A stretch of 64,000 nucleotides of DNA from G965276675 sp965276675. Its GTDB lineage: Bacteria > Acidobacteriota > Terriglobia > Terriglobales > Acidobacteriaceae. A program made the position numbers and the translations under genes. The stretch is taken from positions 806,001 to 870,000 of the forward strand of contig OZ255624.1 of assembly GCA_965276675.1 (NCBI GenBank), given 5' to 3'. The notes below the pieces were generated by a model. That model ran no database searches. It had not been told where the DNA came from and was given only the letters and a program-made list of their open reading frames with translations. This document shows positions 32,392-40,596 of this stretch, piece after piece. The first letter of the stretch is position 1, and each line of letters opens with the position of its first letter.

Positions 32392-33123
32392 GTGCCTCCG
32401 ATTATCACTGCAGAGAATGTCAGCAAAACCTATAAGTCGGGACGCATCTCGGTCCCGGCGCTTACCGATGTTTCCTTCACCGTCGAGCAAGGCGAGTTTG
32501 TCTCGATCGTGGGTCCTTCGGGCAGCGGCAAGTCGACGCTCTTTTACATTCTCGGCGGACTTACCCACGCAACTTCGGGGAGTGTGCTGATCGATGGCGT
32601 GGATTTCGCCAGCCTGCCGGATGGGACGCGGACGGCGATGCGCGGGGCCAAGATCGGCTTTGTCTTCCAGAAATTCAACCTGCTGCCAACGCTTTCGGCC
32701 CGCGGCAACATCGAGATCGCACACGAGATCAGCGGCCGCAAAGAGCCATTGGATGAAAACTATCTGACGCACTTGACGGAGCTGCTGGGCATCGCCGGCC
32801 GGATGGACCATCGGCCCTCTGAGCTCTCTGGCGGTGAGCAGCAACGCGTTGCCATTGCCCGCGCGCTGATCACGCGGCCGGCTCTGGTGCTGGCCGATGA
32901 GCCGACGGGGAACCTGGACACGGCGAGCTCGAACGCGGTGCTCAGCATGCTGCGCCGGTCGAATCAGGAGTTCAAGCAGACGGTGCTGATGATCACTCAC
33001 AATCCGGAGGCCGCCGCGTTGGGCGATCGCATATTGAGCATGCGCGATGGCCGCCTGGAGGCGCCGGCGGCAGTGATGATGCCCCGAGCTTCTGAGTCAA
33101 TCCCGCGCCGGGCGATGGATTGA
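32392..33123 (+). CDS. ABC transporter ATP-binding protein (MacB/LolD type)
   Basis: A 243-residue ATPase starting at GTG 32392. Walker A GPSGSGKST, Q-loop VFQKFNLLPTL, signature LSGGEQQRVAIARAL, Walker B ALVLADEPTGNLD and the H-loop in MITHNPE are all intact. The LSGGEQQ..DEPTGNLD form is that of lipoprotein/macrolide-type exporters (MacB, LolD). No permease gene is adjacent, so the partner is elsewhere, possibly one of the permeases from 38136 on. Its stop codon overlaps the tRNA-Gly promoter -35. Confidence 0.9.
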   Translation: MPPIITAENVSKTYKSGRISVPALTDVSFTVEQGEFVSIVGPSGSGKSTLFYILGGLTHATSGSVLIDGVDFASLPDGTRTAMRGAKIGFVFQKFNLLPTLSARGNIEIAHEISGRKEPLDENYLTHLTELLGIAGRMDHRPSELSGGEQQRVAIARALITRPALVLADEPTGNLDTASSNAVLSMLRRSNQEFKQTVLMITHNPEAAALGDRILSMRDGRLEAPAAVMMPRASESIPRRAMD

Positions 33124-33148
33124 CCACCCCCGGCGACGTGGCTATACT
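33120..33148 (+). promoter_or_regulatory. Sigma-70 promoter of tRNA-Gly
   Basis: TTGACC (33120-33125), a 17-bp spacer and TATACT (33143-33148), followed by the tRNA 15 bp later. The -35 box overlaps the stop codon of the ABC ATPase gene. Confidence 0.75.
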
Positions 33149-33162
33149 CGGTGAGTAGTTCA

Positions 33163-33237
33163 GCGGGAGTAGCTCAGTGGTAGAGCATCGCCTTGCCAAG
33201 GCGAGGGTCGCGGGTTCAAGTCCCGTCTCCCGCTCCA
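33163..33237 (+). tRNA. tRNA-Gly (GCC)
   Basis: A complete cloverleaf: acceptor GCGGGAG pairs with CTCCCGC, D-arm with AGCTCAGTGGTAGAGC, anticodon loop ttGCCaa (decodes GGC), T-arm gtcgcgGGTTCAAGTCCCG, discriminator T and an encoded CCA end (33235-33237). Confidence 0.97.
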
Positions 33238-33350
33238 GGTCGCCAGTCCGGTCTTTCTGTCGCAGCTGCTGAGTTGTTCCAGATACCGAGACCGCTGGGA
33301 TCTGCTGCTGGCGTCGAGACTGCTGAAGCCGCTTGTCTGGCTCTCTCCGG

Positions 33351-33368
33351 TGCTTTACGCGTAAAGCA
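33351..33368. promoter_or_regulatory. Perfect 18-bp palindrome just upstream of tRNA-Cys
   Basis: TGCTTTACGCGTAAAGCA is a perfect palindrome ending 6 bp before tRNA-Cys. It could be an operator or a processing hairpin between the two tRNAs. Confidence 0.5.
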
Positions 33369-33374
33369 AGACGG

Positions 33375-33449
33375 GGCGCGGTACCCAAGTGGTAAGGGAG
33401 AGGTCTGCAAAACCTTTATGCGTCGGTTCGATCCCGACCCGCGCCTCCA
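33375..33449 (+). tRNA. tRNA-Cys (GCA)
   Basis: A complete cloverleaf: acceptor GGCGCGG pairs with CCGCGCC, D-arm acccaagtggtaaggg, anticodon loop ctGCAaa (decodes UGC), T-arm with GGTTCGATCCC, and encoded CCA (33447-33449). It lies 137 bp after tRNA-Gly on the same strand. Confidence 0.97.
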
Positions 33450-33741
33450 GAATCAATAACTTACGGACTCTGGTTGGACGTTGCTTGTGCGCATATAGTG
33501 ACAACGGTAGCGAGTGCTTGTTTGAAGGAAATGTCTCTTAATCTGAAAGCGTGGATCAGACACTCCGTAGCGAACGGCAATTCTATATCGGTGAGTCTGA
33601 TCGTTCGACGAGTGCGAGATCGCTGATTCTCAGGCAGGCTTTTGACGTAATCGGTACCAAGAATCAAGGGCCTGCGGCGCGCGCTCAGAACTCCTCTGCA
33701 TCTCAACACGAGAACTCACTTAGCCCCCTCCCGGAGAAACC

Positions 33742-34338
33742 ATGAGCTTGCAGGATGTGTTTATCGAAGAATTGCGTGACCTATACAGTGCCGAGAACCA
33801 GTTGGTGAAGGCGCTTCCAAAGATGGCGAAAGCCGCCTCCAGCGGCGAACTCAAGTCCCTCATCACGAATCATCTGGATGAAACCAAGGGCCAGGTTGAC
33901 CGGCTCAAGCAGGCATTTGAACACCTTGGCAAGAAACCCACTGGCCAGCATTGCAATGGGATGGAAGGTGTTGTCGAAGAAGGAAAGGAAGCAATCGAGT
34001 CCGACGAAGAAGGCGCCGTCAAAGATGTTCAGCTGATTGGTGCGGCCCTTCGCGTGGAGCATTACGAGATAGCCGGGTATACAGCCGCCATTGGCATTGC
34101 GAAGACGCTTGGCCAGAAGGAGATTGCGGCTCTTCTAGCGGAGACGCTCAATGAAGAGAAGGCAGCGGGAAATAAGTTAGTGGCGCAGGCGAAGCCTCTC
34201 CTCAAGGAGGCCGGCGCAGAAGAGGATGCCGACGAAGAAGAGGACGATGATGAGCCCGAAGACGCCGAAGAGGCTGAATCAAAGCAGAAAAGCGAAAAGG
34301 ATGAGAAAGAAGCCGAACCTGAGCTGAAAAGGCGATAG
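33742..34338 (+). CDS. YciE/YciF-type ferritin-like protein (DUF892)
   Basis: A 198-residue protein. Residues 1-150 form the DUF892 four-helix bundle: LQDVFIEELRDLYSAENQL, HLDETKGQVDRLKQAFE, the CNGMEGVVEEGKEAI helix, RVEHYEIAGYTAAIG and LLAETLNEEKAA, keeping the E/H pattern of a di-iron site. The last 45 residues are a very acidic then lysine-rich tail, unusual for the family. DUF892 proteins are linked to osmotic or oxidative stress. A hairpin terminator follows. Confidence 0.9.
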   Translation: MSLQDVFIEELRDLYSAENQLVKALPKMAKAASSGELKSLITNHLDETKGQVDRLKQAFEHLGKKPTGQHCNGMEGVVEEGKEAIESDEEGAVKDVQLIGAALRVEHYEIAGYTAAIGIAKTLGQKEIAALLAETLNEEKAAGNKLVAQAKPLLKEAGAEEDADEEEDDDEPEDAEEAESKQKSEKDEKEAEPELKRR

Positions 34339-34391
34339 TAGATTGCCTGCCACTGCGCAGGTCACGTTTCGTCGTGCAACAGGTTGTGGAC

Positions 34392-34424
34392 ACGGAGTGC
34401 AGGCTTCTCGCACTCCGTAGTTTT
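34392..34424 (+). terminator. Terminator after the YciE-like gene
   Basis: acggagtgc (34392-34400) and gcactccgt (34410-34418) form a perfect 9-bp stem with a 9-nt loop, then agTTTT. Confidence 0.6.
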
Positions 34425-34589
34425 GGGCCGAATGGATCGCGCGACGGGGACCTATGATGGGGGAATGGAAATGAACTCGCCCAAGTTCGTATTGGAGCCG
34501 ACGGCAGCCTTACGATAGGCAGCCCATACACTCACACGCGTCAGTTCCCAGAAAGCGGGCAGACTCACCCAAGCTCTTTCGGCGTGGCC

Positions 34590-34748
34590 TCAATTTGCAT
34601 CGATGCGGTTCCCGGCGCGTTTGAAGTGAGCCTCCATCTTCCGCATAGCGTCCCCTTGCAGCTCCTGCGATGGGTGGGCCTAACGCATGACCATCTGAAT
34701 GCGCGAGTGCCCCATCATGGCGGCCAACGTCACCAGATCGATCCTGCT
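34590..34748 (-). pseudogene. Tyrosine recombinase (integrase) C-terminal remnant
   Basis: On the minus strand, ending at 34590, the frame reads DLVTLAAMMGHSRIQMVMR, then a stop codon (34682-34680), then AHPSQELQGDAMRKMEAHFK. This is the C-terminal end of phage-type integrases (MGHs.iqmvmRYAH), and the position of the stop is exactly that of the catalytic Tyr (RYAH). No N-terminal domain was found. It is a dead remnant 1.1 kb after the tRNA-Cys gene. Confidence 0.7.
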
Positions 34749-34841
34749 TCGACGGATTGTTGGTGTGTTTGATATTATTCTGCTCATCCTCAGAATCTTT
34801 GTGGGTCTCCATGGGCCAGCATTCGCAGACAAGGGGGAAAG

Positions 34842-35102
34842 ATGCTTCACTGGGTTTGGGAAGCTGTGATCGGGTTAGTCATCGGCGCGCTGGCAAAGCT
34901 GATCATGCCAGGCAAGGACCCGGGCGGCATTATCATCACCATGTTGCTGGGCGTTGCAGGATCTTATATCGCCGGATACTTGGGCCAGGCGGTTGGCTGG
35001 TATAAAGAGGGCCAGGGCGCCGGGTTCCTTATGTCTCTGGTGGGAGCGCTCGTTCTTTTAGGGATATACCGGTTCATCAAGGGACGTACGGCAGCTGCGT
35101 AG
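34842..35102 (+). CDS. GlsB/YeaQ/YmgE family membrane protein
   Basis: An 86-residue protein with three hydrophobic helices: WVWEAVIGLVIGALAKLIMPG, GGIIITMLLGVAGSYIAGYLG and FLMSLVGALVLLGIYRFI. The glycine-rich helix ends and PGKDPGG turn are diagnostic of the transglycosylase-associated/YeaQ family, linked to general stress. Start ATG 34842 (gggggaaag upstream). Confidence 0.88.
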   Translation: MLHWVWEAVIGLVIGALAKLIMPGKDPGGIIITMLLGVAGSYIAGYLGQAVGWYKEGQGAGFLMSLVGALVLLGIYRFIKGRTAAA

Positions 35103-35125
35103 TCTCTTCTCTGCATCAGATCGTG

Positions 35126-35158
35126 AAAAGCCCGGACTCAGCCGCGCGGGGCCTTTTT
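35126..35158 (+). terminator. Likely terminator after the YeaQ-like gene
   Basis: aaaagccc pairs imperfectly with ggggccttttt (35148-35158), giving a GC stem followed by T5. Confidence 0.45.
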
Positions 35159-35332
35159 GCTCATGGTGGTCAGCTTATCTTCCTTATAGTCACTATCGGC
35201 GCCATGTGGTTGGCCCTCTTCCGTGGACTAAGGCCCACTCATGGCTATTCTGCCGAATGACACCGAGCCTCCATCCTCTTCAAATCTCATCCTAGATTTT
35301 AGGAAGTATTCGACAGTTGCGAGATATCGACT

Positions 35333-35868
35333 TTAGATTTCTGCTCGGACACTCTCGCGAGCGATGTCCGCTTCAGTAAATCGGGCTATTTTCTCGTTCA
35401 AGCGAATCTTGGACCTCTCAAAGGTATCGAGTTGCTTCAACGTGCTTTGCAGTTCCAATACCTTTCCTACGAAGATACCCAGGATGCAGGGGGCTACGAT
35501 GATGAGCCGTCCATCCGCCTTATGCTCTAAGAAGATCACGATGGCCACGTCGAGTATGAACGCCATGACTGAGATTAAGAAGGCATCAGAAAGCGTCCAT
35601 ACCAAGTAAAGCAGAAGGGCATACGCGTTGCCGTGCAAGTGCGTAAGCAGGGTGAGGCGCCTTTCGGCAGCGGCACGAGCAGTTTCCGGTACTGCCTCCG
35701 AGGAACGTTTACCAGCGCTTGTTTCACTGAATTTGGAAATATGGATGTACCGCAGCCCAGCAAAAATAATAGCGTCTCAAATGCTCCAGGATGGGTCGTA
35801 GGGAACTCAGTCAGCGCGACCAACAAACTCATTTCACCCCTTCTTTCCGCTGCGAAGACTCTGTCCAA
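35333..35868 (-). pseudogene. Probably frameshifted membrane protein gene
   Basis: Two minus-strand frames abut. The upstream one (from 35868; likely start ATG at residue 13, SLLVALTEFPTTHPGAFE) has a clean start. The downstream one (to 35333) has no ATG but reads naturally from about 35790 (AIIFAGLRYIHISKFSETSAG...), through ARAAAERRLTLLTHLHGNAYA, two or three hydrophobic helices (ALLLYLVWTLSDAFLI; VMAFILDVAIVIFL; LIIVAPCILGIFVG) and a C-terminal coiled coil. A frame change near 35785 would join them. The region is AT-rich. It could also be two separate small genes. Confidence 0.4.
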
Positions 35869-36063
35869 ACTGTCGCCGACGATTTACATGATCGACGGTT
35901 CTGGCACAAGCGCTAAAGTCCAAGTGTCCATTCTTGGACACCGCTGATACGGAGACGAACAGTATCTTAGCTCCGCTTGCCACCCACCGCAGCCCCTAAG
36001 TAGTTGTTTTTACACGTCCTGACCGGGCCATGGGTTTGGTTGCCCAAGTGCACCTAGCCTTCG

Positions 36064-37323
36064 ATGATGGACATCAATCGCCCGGATCTGAAGATCAAGA
36101 AGAGACGCCGTCGACTCCTGCTCGCAGTACTGGCGCTCGTGGTGGTGGGAGTGGCCACGGCTGCGGTGCTGCGTCTGAAGCCGGCTGCCCCGACGGTGGA
36201 ACGCTCGACCGTGTGGACCGATACCGTCAAGCGCGGACCGATGGTGCGCCAGGTGCACGGTCTGGGTACCCTGGTGCCGCGCGAAGACATGATTCGCCAG
36301 ATCCCGGCGCAGACCGAGGCGACCGTGATCCGCATTCTGATGCTGCCGGGCTCGCAGGTGACGGCCAGTACCGTGCTGGTGGAGCTGAACGATCCGCAGC
36401 TGACGCAGGAGGCGCTGGACGCGCGCCTGCAGCTGAAGGAGGCCGAAGCCGACCTCAAAAACACGCAGGTGAAGCTGCAGAGCGACCTGATGGGGCAGAA
36501 GTCGACGGCGGCCACGGTGGGCGCGGACTACCACACGGCGGAGCGCCAGGCGGCGACGGACAAGTCGCTTTACCAGCTGGGCGTGATCTCCGGCCTGGCG
36601 TATAAGGCCTCCCAGGGCCATGCTGACGCGCTGACGACGCAGAACCAGATGCAGGGGAATGTGGTTGCGATCAACGAGAAGGCGATCGAGACGCAGCTCT
36701 CCGTGCAACGGGCGAAGGTCGACCAGGCGCGGGCGGTGGCGGGGCTGAAGCAGCAGCAGCTGGACGCGCTTCGCGTGCGCGCGGGCATCAACGGCGTGCT
36801 GACGGACCTGCCCCTTGCGGTGGGACAGCACGTGACACCGGGCACCATGCTGGCGAAGGTAGTGGAACCTGATCAGCTGAAGGCTGAGTTGAAGATTGCC
36901 GAGACTCAAGCGCGCGATGTGGAGATCGGCCAGCCCGCCGCGGTGGACACGCACAACGGCATCCTCGACGGCAGTGTGACGCGCATCGATCCCGCGGTGC
37001 AGAACGGAACCGTCACCGTGGACGTAAAGCTGAACAACCATGTGCAAGGTGAGCGGACTGACCTGAGTGTGGATGGCACGATCGATCTGCAGCGGCTGAA
37101 AGATGTGTTGTATGTGGGGCGGCCGGCGTTTGGCAACGAAGACTCGACGATCAGTTTGTTCAAGCTCGATCCGGATGGCAAGTTCGCGACGCGTGTGCCG
37201 GTCAAGGTGGGCCGCGCTTCGGTGAATGCGATCCAGATCGTAAGTGGATTGAAAGAAGGCGATACCGTGATCCTCTCCGATATGTCGCGATGGGATAACA
37301 CGGATCGGATACGGCTGAATTAG
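36064..37323 (+). CDS. HlyD/MacA-type periplasmic adaptor of the efflux cluster
   Basis: A 419-residue membrane-fusion protein. It has an N-terminal anchor (LLLAVLALVVVGVATAAVL), a biotinyl-lipoyl-like domain (VHGLGTLVPREDMIRQI...PGSQVTAST), a long coiled coil about residues 115-240 (LKEAEADLKNTQVKLQ, QLSVQRAKVDQARAV), and a beta-barrel part (RVRAGINGVLTDLPLAVGQH, KAELKIAETQARDVEIG). It links inner membrane and outer membrane parts of an exporter. First gene of the cluster; starts ATG 36064 or 36067, without an obvious ribosome site. Confidence 0.9.
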   Translation: MMDINRPDLKIKKRRRRLLLAVLALVVVGVATAAVLRLKPAAPTVERSTVWTDTVKRGPMVRQVHGLGTLVPREDMIRQIPAQTEATVIRILMLPGSQVTASTVLVELNDPQLTQEALDARLQLKEAEADLKNTQVKLQSDLMGQKSTAATVGADYHTAERQAATDKSLYQLGVISGLAYKASQGHADALTTQNQMQGNVVAINEKAIETQLSVQRAKVDQARAVAGLKQQQLDALRVRAGINGVLTDLPLAVGQHVTPGTMLAKVVEPDQLKAELKIAETQARDVEIGQPAAVDTHNGILDGSVTRIDPAVQNGTVTVDVKLNNHVQGERTDLSVDGTIDLQRLKDVLYVGRPAFGNEDSTISLFKLDPDGKFATRVPVKVGRASVNAIQIVSGLKEGDTVILSDMSRWDNTDRIRLN

Positions 37324-37375
37324 AGCAGGGAATAGGGATTAGGGAAGAAAGATTTAGCACGCGAGGGCAGACACA

Positions 37376-38101
37376 ATGCACGAGAAAAAGCAGGCGCTGA
37401 TTGAGATCGAGGCACTGACCAAGATCTTCTACACGGACGAGATCGAGACGCACGCGCTGGCGGGGGTTCATCTGGAGATTGGCCGTGGAGAGTATGTGGC
37501 GATGTCGGGTCCGTCTGGCTGCGGTAAGTCCACGTTGCTGTCGATCATCGGGCTGCTGGACACGCCGACGGGCGGCGGGTATCAGCTCAATAGCAAGCCG
37601 GTGGAGAACCTGAACTTTGCCGAGCGCTCGCGCATTCGCAATCAGGAGATTGGCTTCATTTTTCAGAGCTTCAACCTGATCGGCGATCTTACTGTCGCGG
37701 AGAACGTGGAGCTGCCGCTGACCTATCGCGCGGGCATGCCAGCGTTGGAGCGGCGGCGGCGGGTGCAGGAGTCGCTCGAGCGGGTGGGCATGGCGCATCG
37801 CATGCGGCACTATCCATCGCAGCTCTCGGGTGGTCAGCAACAGCGCGTGGCGGTGGCGCGTGCGCTGGGCGGTTCGCCGTCGATTCTGCTGGCCGACGAG
37901 CCGACCGGCAATCTGGACTCCAAGAACGGCGAGGCTGTGATGGAGCTGCTGGCCGAGCTGCACGGCGAGGGCGCGACCATCTGCATGGTGACCCACGATC
38001 CACGCTTCGCCCGCCACGCCGAGCGCAACATTCACCTCTTCGACGGCAAAGTGGTGGCCGAGGGCGAGCTGCCTGAGCGGATCCTAGAGACGATCGAGTA
38101 G
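37376..38101 (+). CDS. ABC transporter ATP-binding protein, MacB type (ATPase 1 of the cluster)
   Basis: A 241-residue ATPase with Walker A GPSGCGKST, Q-loop FIFQSFNLIGDLTV, signature LSGGQQQRVAVARAL, Walker B ILLADEPTGNLDS and the H-loop MVTHDPR, all canonical. It is placed between the adaptor and the first permease, 53 bp and 35 bp from each, as expected for a MacAB-like exporter. Confidence 0.93.
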   Translation: MHEKKQALIEIEALTKIFYTDEIETHALAGVHLEIGRGEYVAMSGPSGCGKSTLLSIIGLLDTPTGGGYQLNSKPVENLNFAERSRIRNQEIGFIFQSFNLIGDLTVAENVELPLTYRAGMPALERRRRVQESLERVGMAHRMRHYPSQLSGGQQQRVAVARALGGSPSILLADEPTGNLDSKNGEAVMELLAELHGEGATICMVTHDPRFARHAERNIHLFDGKVVAEGELPERILETIE

Positions 38102-38135
38102 TTCAGCACCTAACTGTCGCCGTGGAGGCACGCGC

Positions 38136-40589
38136 ATGAGCACCATCGTTCAGGATCTCCGCTACGCATTGCGCCAGCTGAAGAAGTCTCCCGGATTTGC
38201 ATTGACAGCGGTTTTGACGCTGGCGCTGGGAATTGGCGCGACGACGGCGATGCTCGCGGTCGTCGACTCGGTGCTGTGGCGGCCGCTGAACTTTCCCCAC
38301 TCGGAGCGGCTGATGAAGGTTGCCACTTCGGACACAAAGGCGCAGGGTGTCGCGGCTACCTGGTCCGTATACGAGCAGCTTGCGCGAAACCTTCACGGGC
38401 AGATGGAGCTCGCGGCGTATTCGGATCTTCCTCAGCCGGTGAGGACGCCGGATGGTACCGAGATGCTGCTGGCACCCGAGGTGAGCACAAACTTCTTCGC
38501 AACGCTCGGGGTCAAGCCGGCGATGGGCCGCGATTTCGCTCAGGGAGACGATGCCATGGGTGCGGGCAAGGCGATCCTGAGCCGTACCTTCTGGCTTCAG
38601 AAGATGCATGGCGATGCGGCCGTGCTGGGAAAGACGCTGCAGGTAGGAGGTGCGCTCTACACCATTGTCGGTGTGTTGCCGGCAAGGTTTGAGTTTCCGG
38701 TCCAGAACCACAACGGCGTGTACACCACCTTTCAGTTGAGCAAAGGCAAGACGTGGCAAGGCTTCAGCTACTTCGACCTGCTGGGCAGGCTGCGACCCGG
38801 CCTTTCACTTCCCACTGCGCAGGCCGCGGGAGCGCTGGCGGTGAGCAGGTTGACCAAGGACCCCAACTTCCCCGGCAACACTCCGCCCAAGCGTCTTCTG
38901 CTCACGCCTTATCTTGCGACGGTCACAGGCGAGCAGCGCACCCCCTTGCTCACGCTGCTGGCTGCGTGCGGCATCCTGCTGTTGATTGCCTGCGTGAACA
39001 CGGCCAACCTGCAGATCGCCCGCGCCACAACGCGGCAACCCGAGATGGCGGTGCGCTCCGCGTTGGGGGCGAGCCGCGGGCGCATCGTGCAGCAATCGCT
39101 GATCGAGAGCGTGCTGCTTGCGCTCGTGGGCGGTGGGACGGGGCTGCTGCTTGCGGAGCTGCTGTGTACGACGGCCCGGCGCACCTTGGGCGAACATTTG
39201 CCGCGCTTTGACTCGCTCTCGGTCAGTCCGGCGGTCTTTCTCGGCTGCTTTGCCATTACGGCGATTTGCGGAGTGGGGTGCGGCATATTGCCGGCGCTGC
39301 GGCTCAGCAGGGAGCGGCTCTCGCTCGGCCAAAGCAGTTCGGGCACGGCGCGCGTGAGCCGCAGGCATCGGCTGAGTGGGTTGCTGATAACGGGCGAGCT
39401 GGCGCTTACCTGTCTTCTGCTGGTGGCTGGCGGGCTGCTCCTGCGCACCTTTCAGGCGCTGGAGCATGTGCCGCTCGGCTTTGAGCCTGAGCACCTTACC
39501 TCCATGACGCTGATCCCAGAGCAGAGCGATTCCGCGCCTGCCTCGCAGGTAGCTACGTATGACGCGTTGCTGGCATGGATTGAGCATATGCCGGGGGTGC
39601 AATCGGCGGGAATGATGACCTCACTGCCCTTTTCTGATTTCCAGATGTCTATGTTCGGGGACTTTCAGTTCGTTGGCCGTAAGAACAATTCTGGGCAGGA
39701 TGCAGGTATCACCGCGACCACTCCGGACGCTTTCCGCGCTATGGGCGTCCAGCTACTTGCTGGACGATTTTTGGATGAAGCGGACCGGGCGGGAGCCCCG
39801 CAAGTGGCGCTGGTCAACCGGCGTTTCGCGCAACGCTTTTTCGGCAGTAAAAGCCCGGTCGGCAAACAGATCAATTTCGATCAAGGGCCAGACGCAGCAG
39901 GCAAGCCTAATCCATTGCGCATCACGATAGTGGGCGAGGTAAGTAACTCGATGCAGGGGCGCGACCTGGGTGCAGAGATCGCGCCGATGATCTTCGTTTC
40001 AACGCATCAGCTGCCATCGGGCGGGAACACCGCACATTATATGGTCGGCATCGCGGCCGCATTTGCCATCCGCTCCACGCTCCAGCAGGATGCGCTCGCG
40101 CCCATGCTGCGCGCGGCGGTCAAATCCGAAGCGCCGGGCTTCGCCATCGACGAGATCGCGCCCGTGGAGCAGGAGGTGCAGGCCACCTTGCAGCAGCGCC
40201 GCCTCGCCCTGCGGCTGGCCACTGGCTTCGGGCTGCTTGCGCTGCTGCTCGCCGCGGTCGGAATTCACGGTGTGCTCGCCTATCTGGTGGCGCAGCGCGT
40301 GCGCGAGATCGGCATCCGCATGGCGCTGGGTTCCTCGCGCGCAGCGGTGCTGTGGCTTGTCTTTCGCGAGGTGCTGCGCATGAGCGCTCTCGGCCTCACA
40401 CTCGGCATGGTGGGGGCGCTGCTTGCCGGGCGCGGGCTCAGAAGCTTTCTCTTCGGCGTGTCGTCGCAGGACCCGCTCACCCTCGTCGCGGTAGCGTTGC
40501 TGGTTCTGGGCATCTCTCTAGTGGCTGCACTTCTGCCCGCGCGCCGCGCCGCCAACGTCGATCCAGTGGAAGCACTTCGAGCCGAGTAG
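38136..40589 (+). CDS. Duplicated MacB/FtsX-type ABC permease 1
   Basis: An 817-residue protein of the acidobacterial duplicated permease type. It starts DLRYALRQLKKSPGF followed by the first helix and a MacB periplasmic core domain (to ~240), an FtsX-type membrane block (~280-420), a second periplasmic domain (~430-640, including GVQLLAGRFLDEADR and ALVNRRFAQRFF) and a second FtsX block (~690-810, VREIGIRMALGSSRAAVL) ending NVDPVEALRAE. First of four tandem paralogues; it lacks an ATPase domain. Confidence 0.92.
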   Translation: MSTIVQDLRYALRQLKKSPGFALTAVLTLALGIGATTAMLAVVDSVLWRPLNFPHSERLMKVATSDTKAQGVAATWSVYEQLARNLHGQMELAAYSDLPQPVRTPDGTEMLLAPEVSTNFFATLGVKPAMGRDFAQGDDAMGAGKAILSRTFWLQKMHGDAAVLGKTLQVGGALYTIVGVLPARFEFPVQNHNGVYTTFQLSKGKTWQGFSYFDLLGRLRPGLSLPTAQAAGALAVSRLTKDPNFPGNTPPKRLLLTPYLATVTGEQRTPLLTLLAACGILLLIACVNTANLQIARATTRQPEMAVRSALGASRGRIVQQSLIESVLLALVGGGTGLLLAELLCTTARRTLGEHLPRFDSLSVSPAVFLGCFAITAICGVGCGILPALRLSRERLSLGQSSSGTARVSRRHRLSGLLITGELALTCLLLVAGGLLLRTFQALEHVPLGFEPEHLTSMTLIPEQSDSAPASQVATYDALLAWIEHMPGVQSAGMMTSLPFSDFQMSMFGDFQFVGRKNNSGQDAGITATTPDAFRAMGVQLLAGRFLDEADRAGAPQVALVNRRFAQRFFGSKSPVGKQINFDQGPDAAGKPNPLRITIVGEVSNSMQGRDLGAEIAPMIFVSTHQLPSGGNTAHYMVGIAAAFAIRSTLQQDALAPMLRAAVKSEAPGFAIDEIAPVEQEVQATLQQRRLALRLATGFGLLALLLAAVGIHGVLAYLVAQRVREIGIRMALGSSRAAVLWLVFREVLRMSALGLTLGMVGALLAGRGLRSFLFGVSSQDPLTLVAVALLVLGISLVAALLPARRAANVDPVEALRAE

Positions 40590-40596
40590 GGGAACT

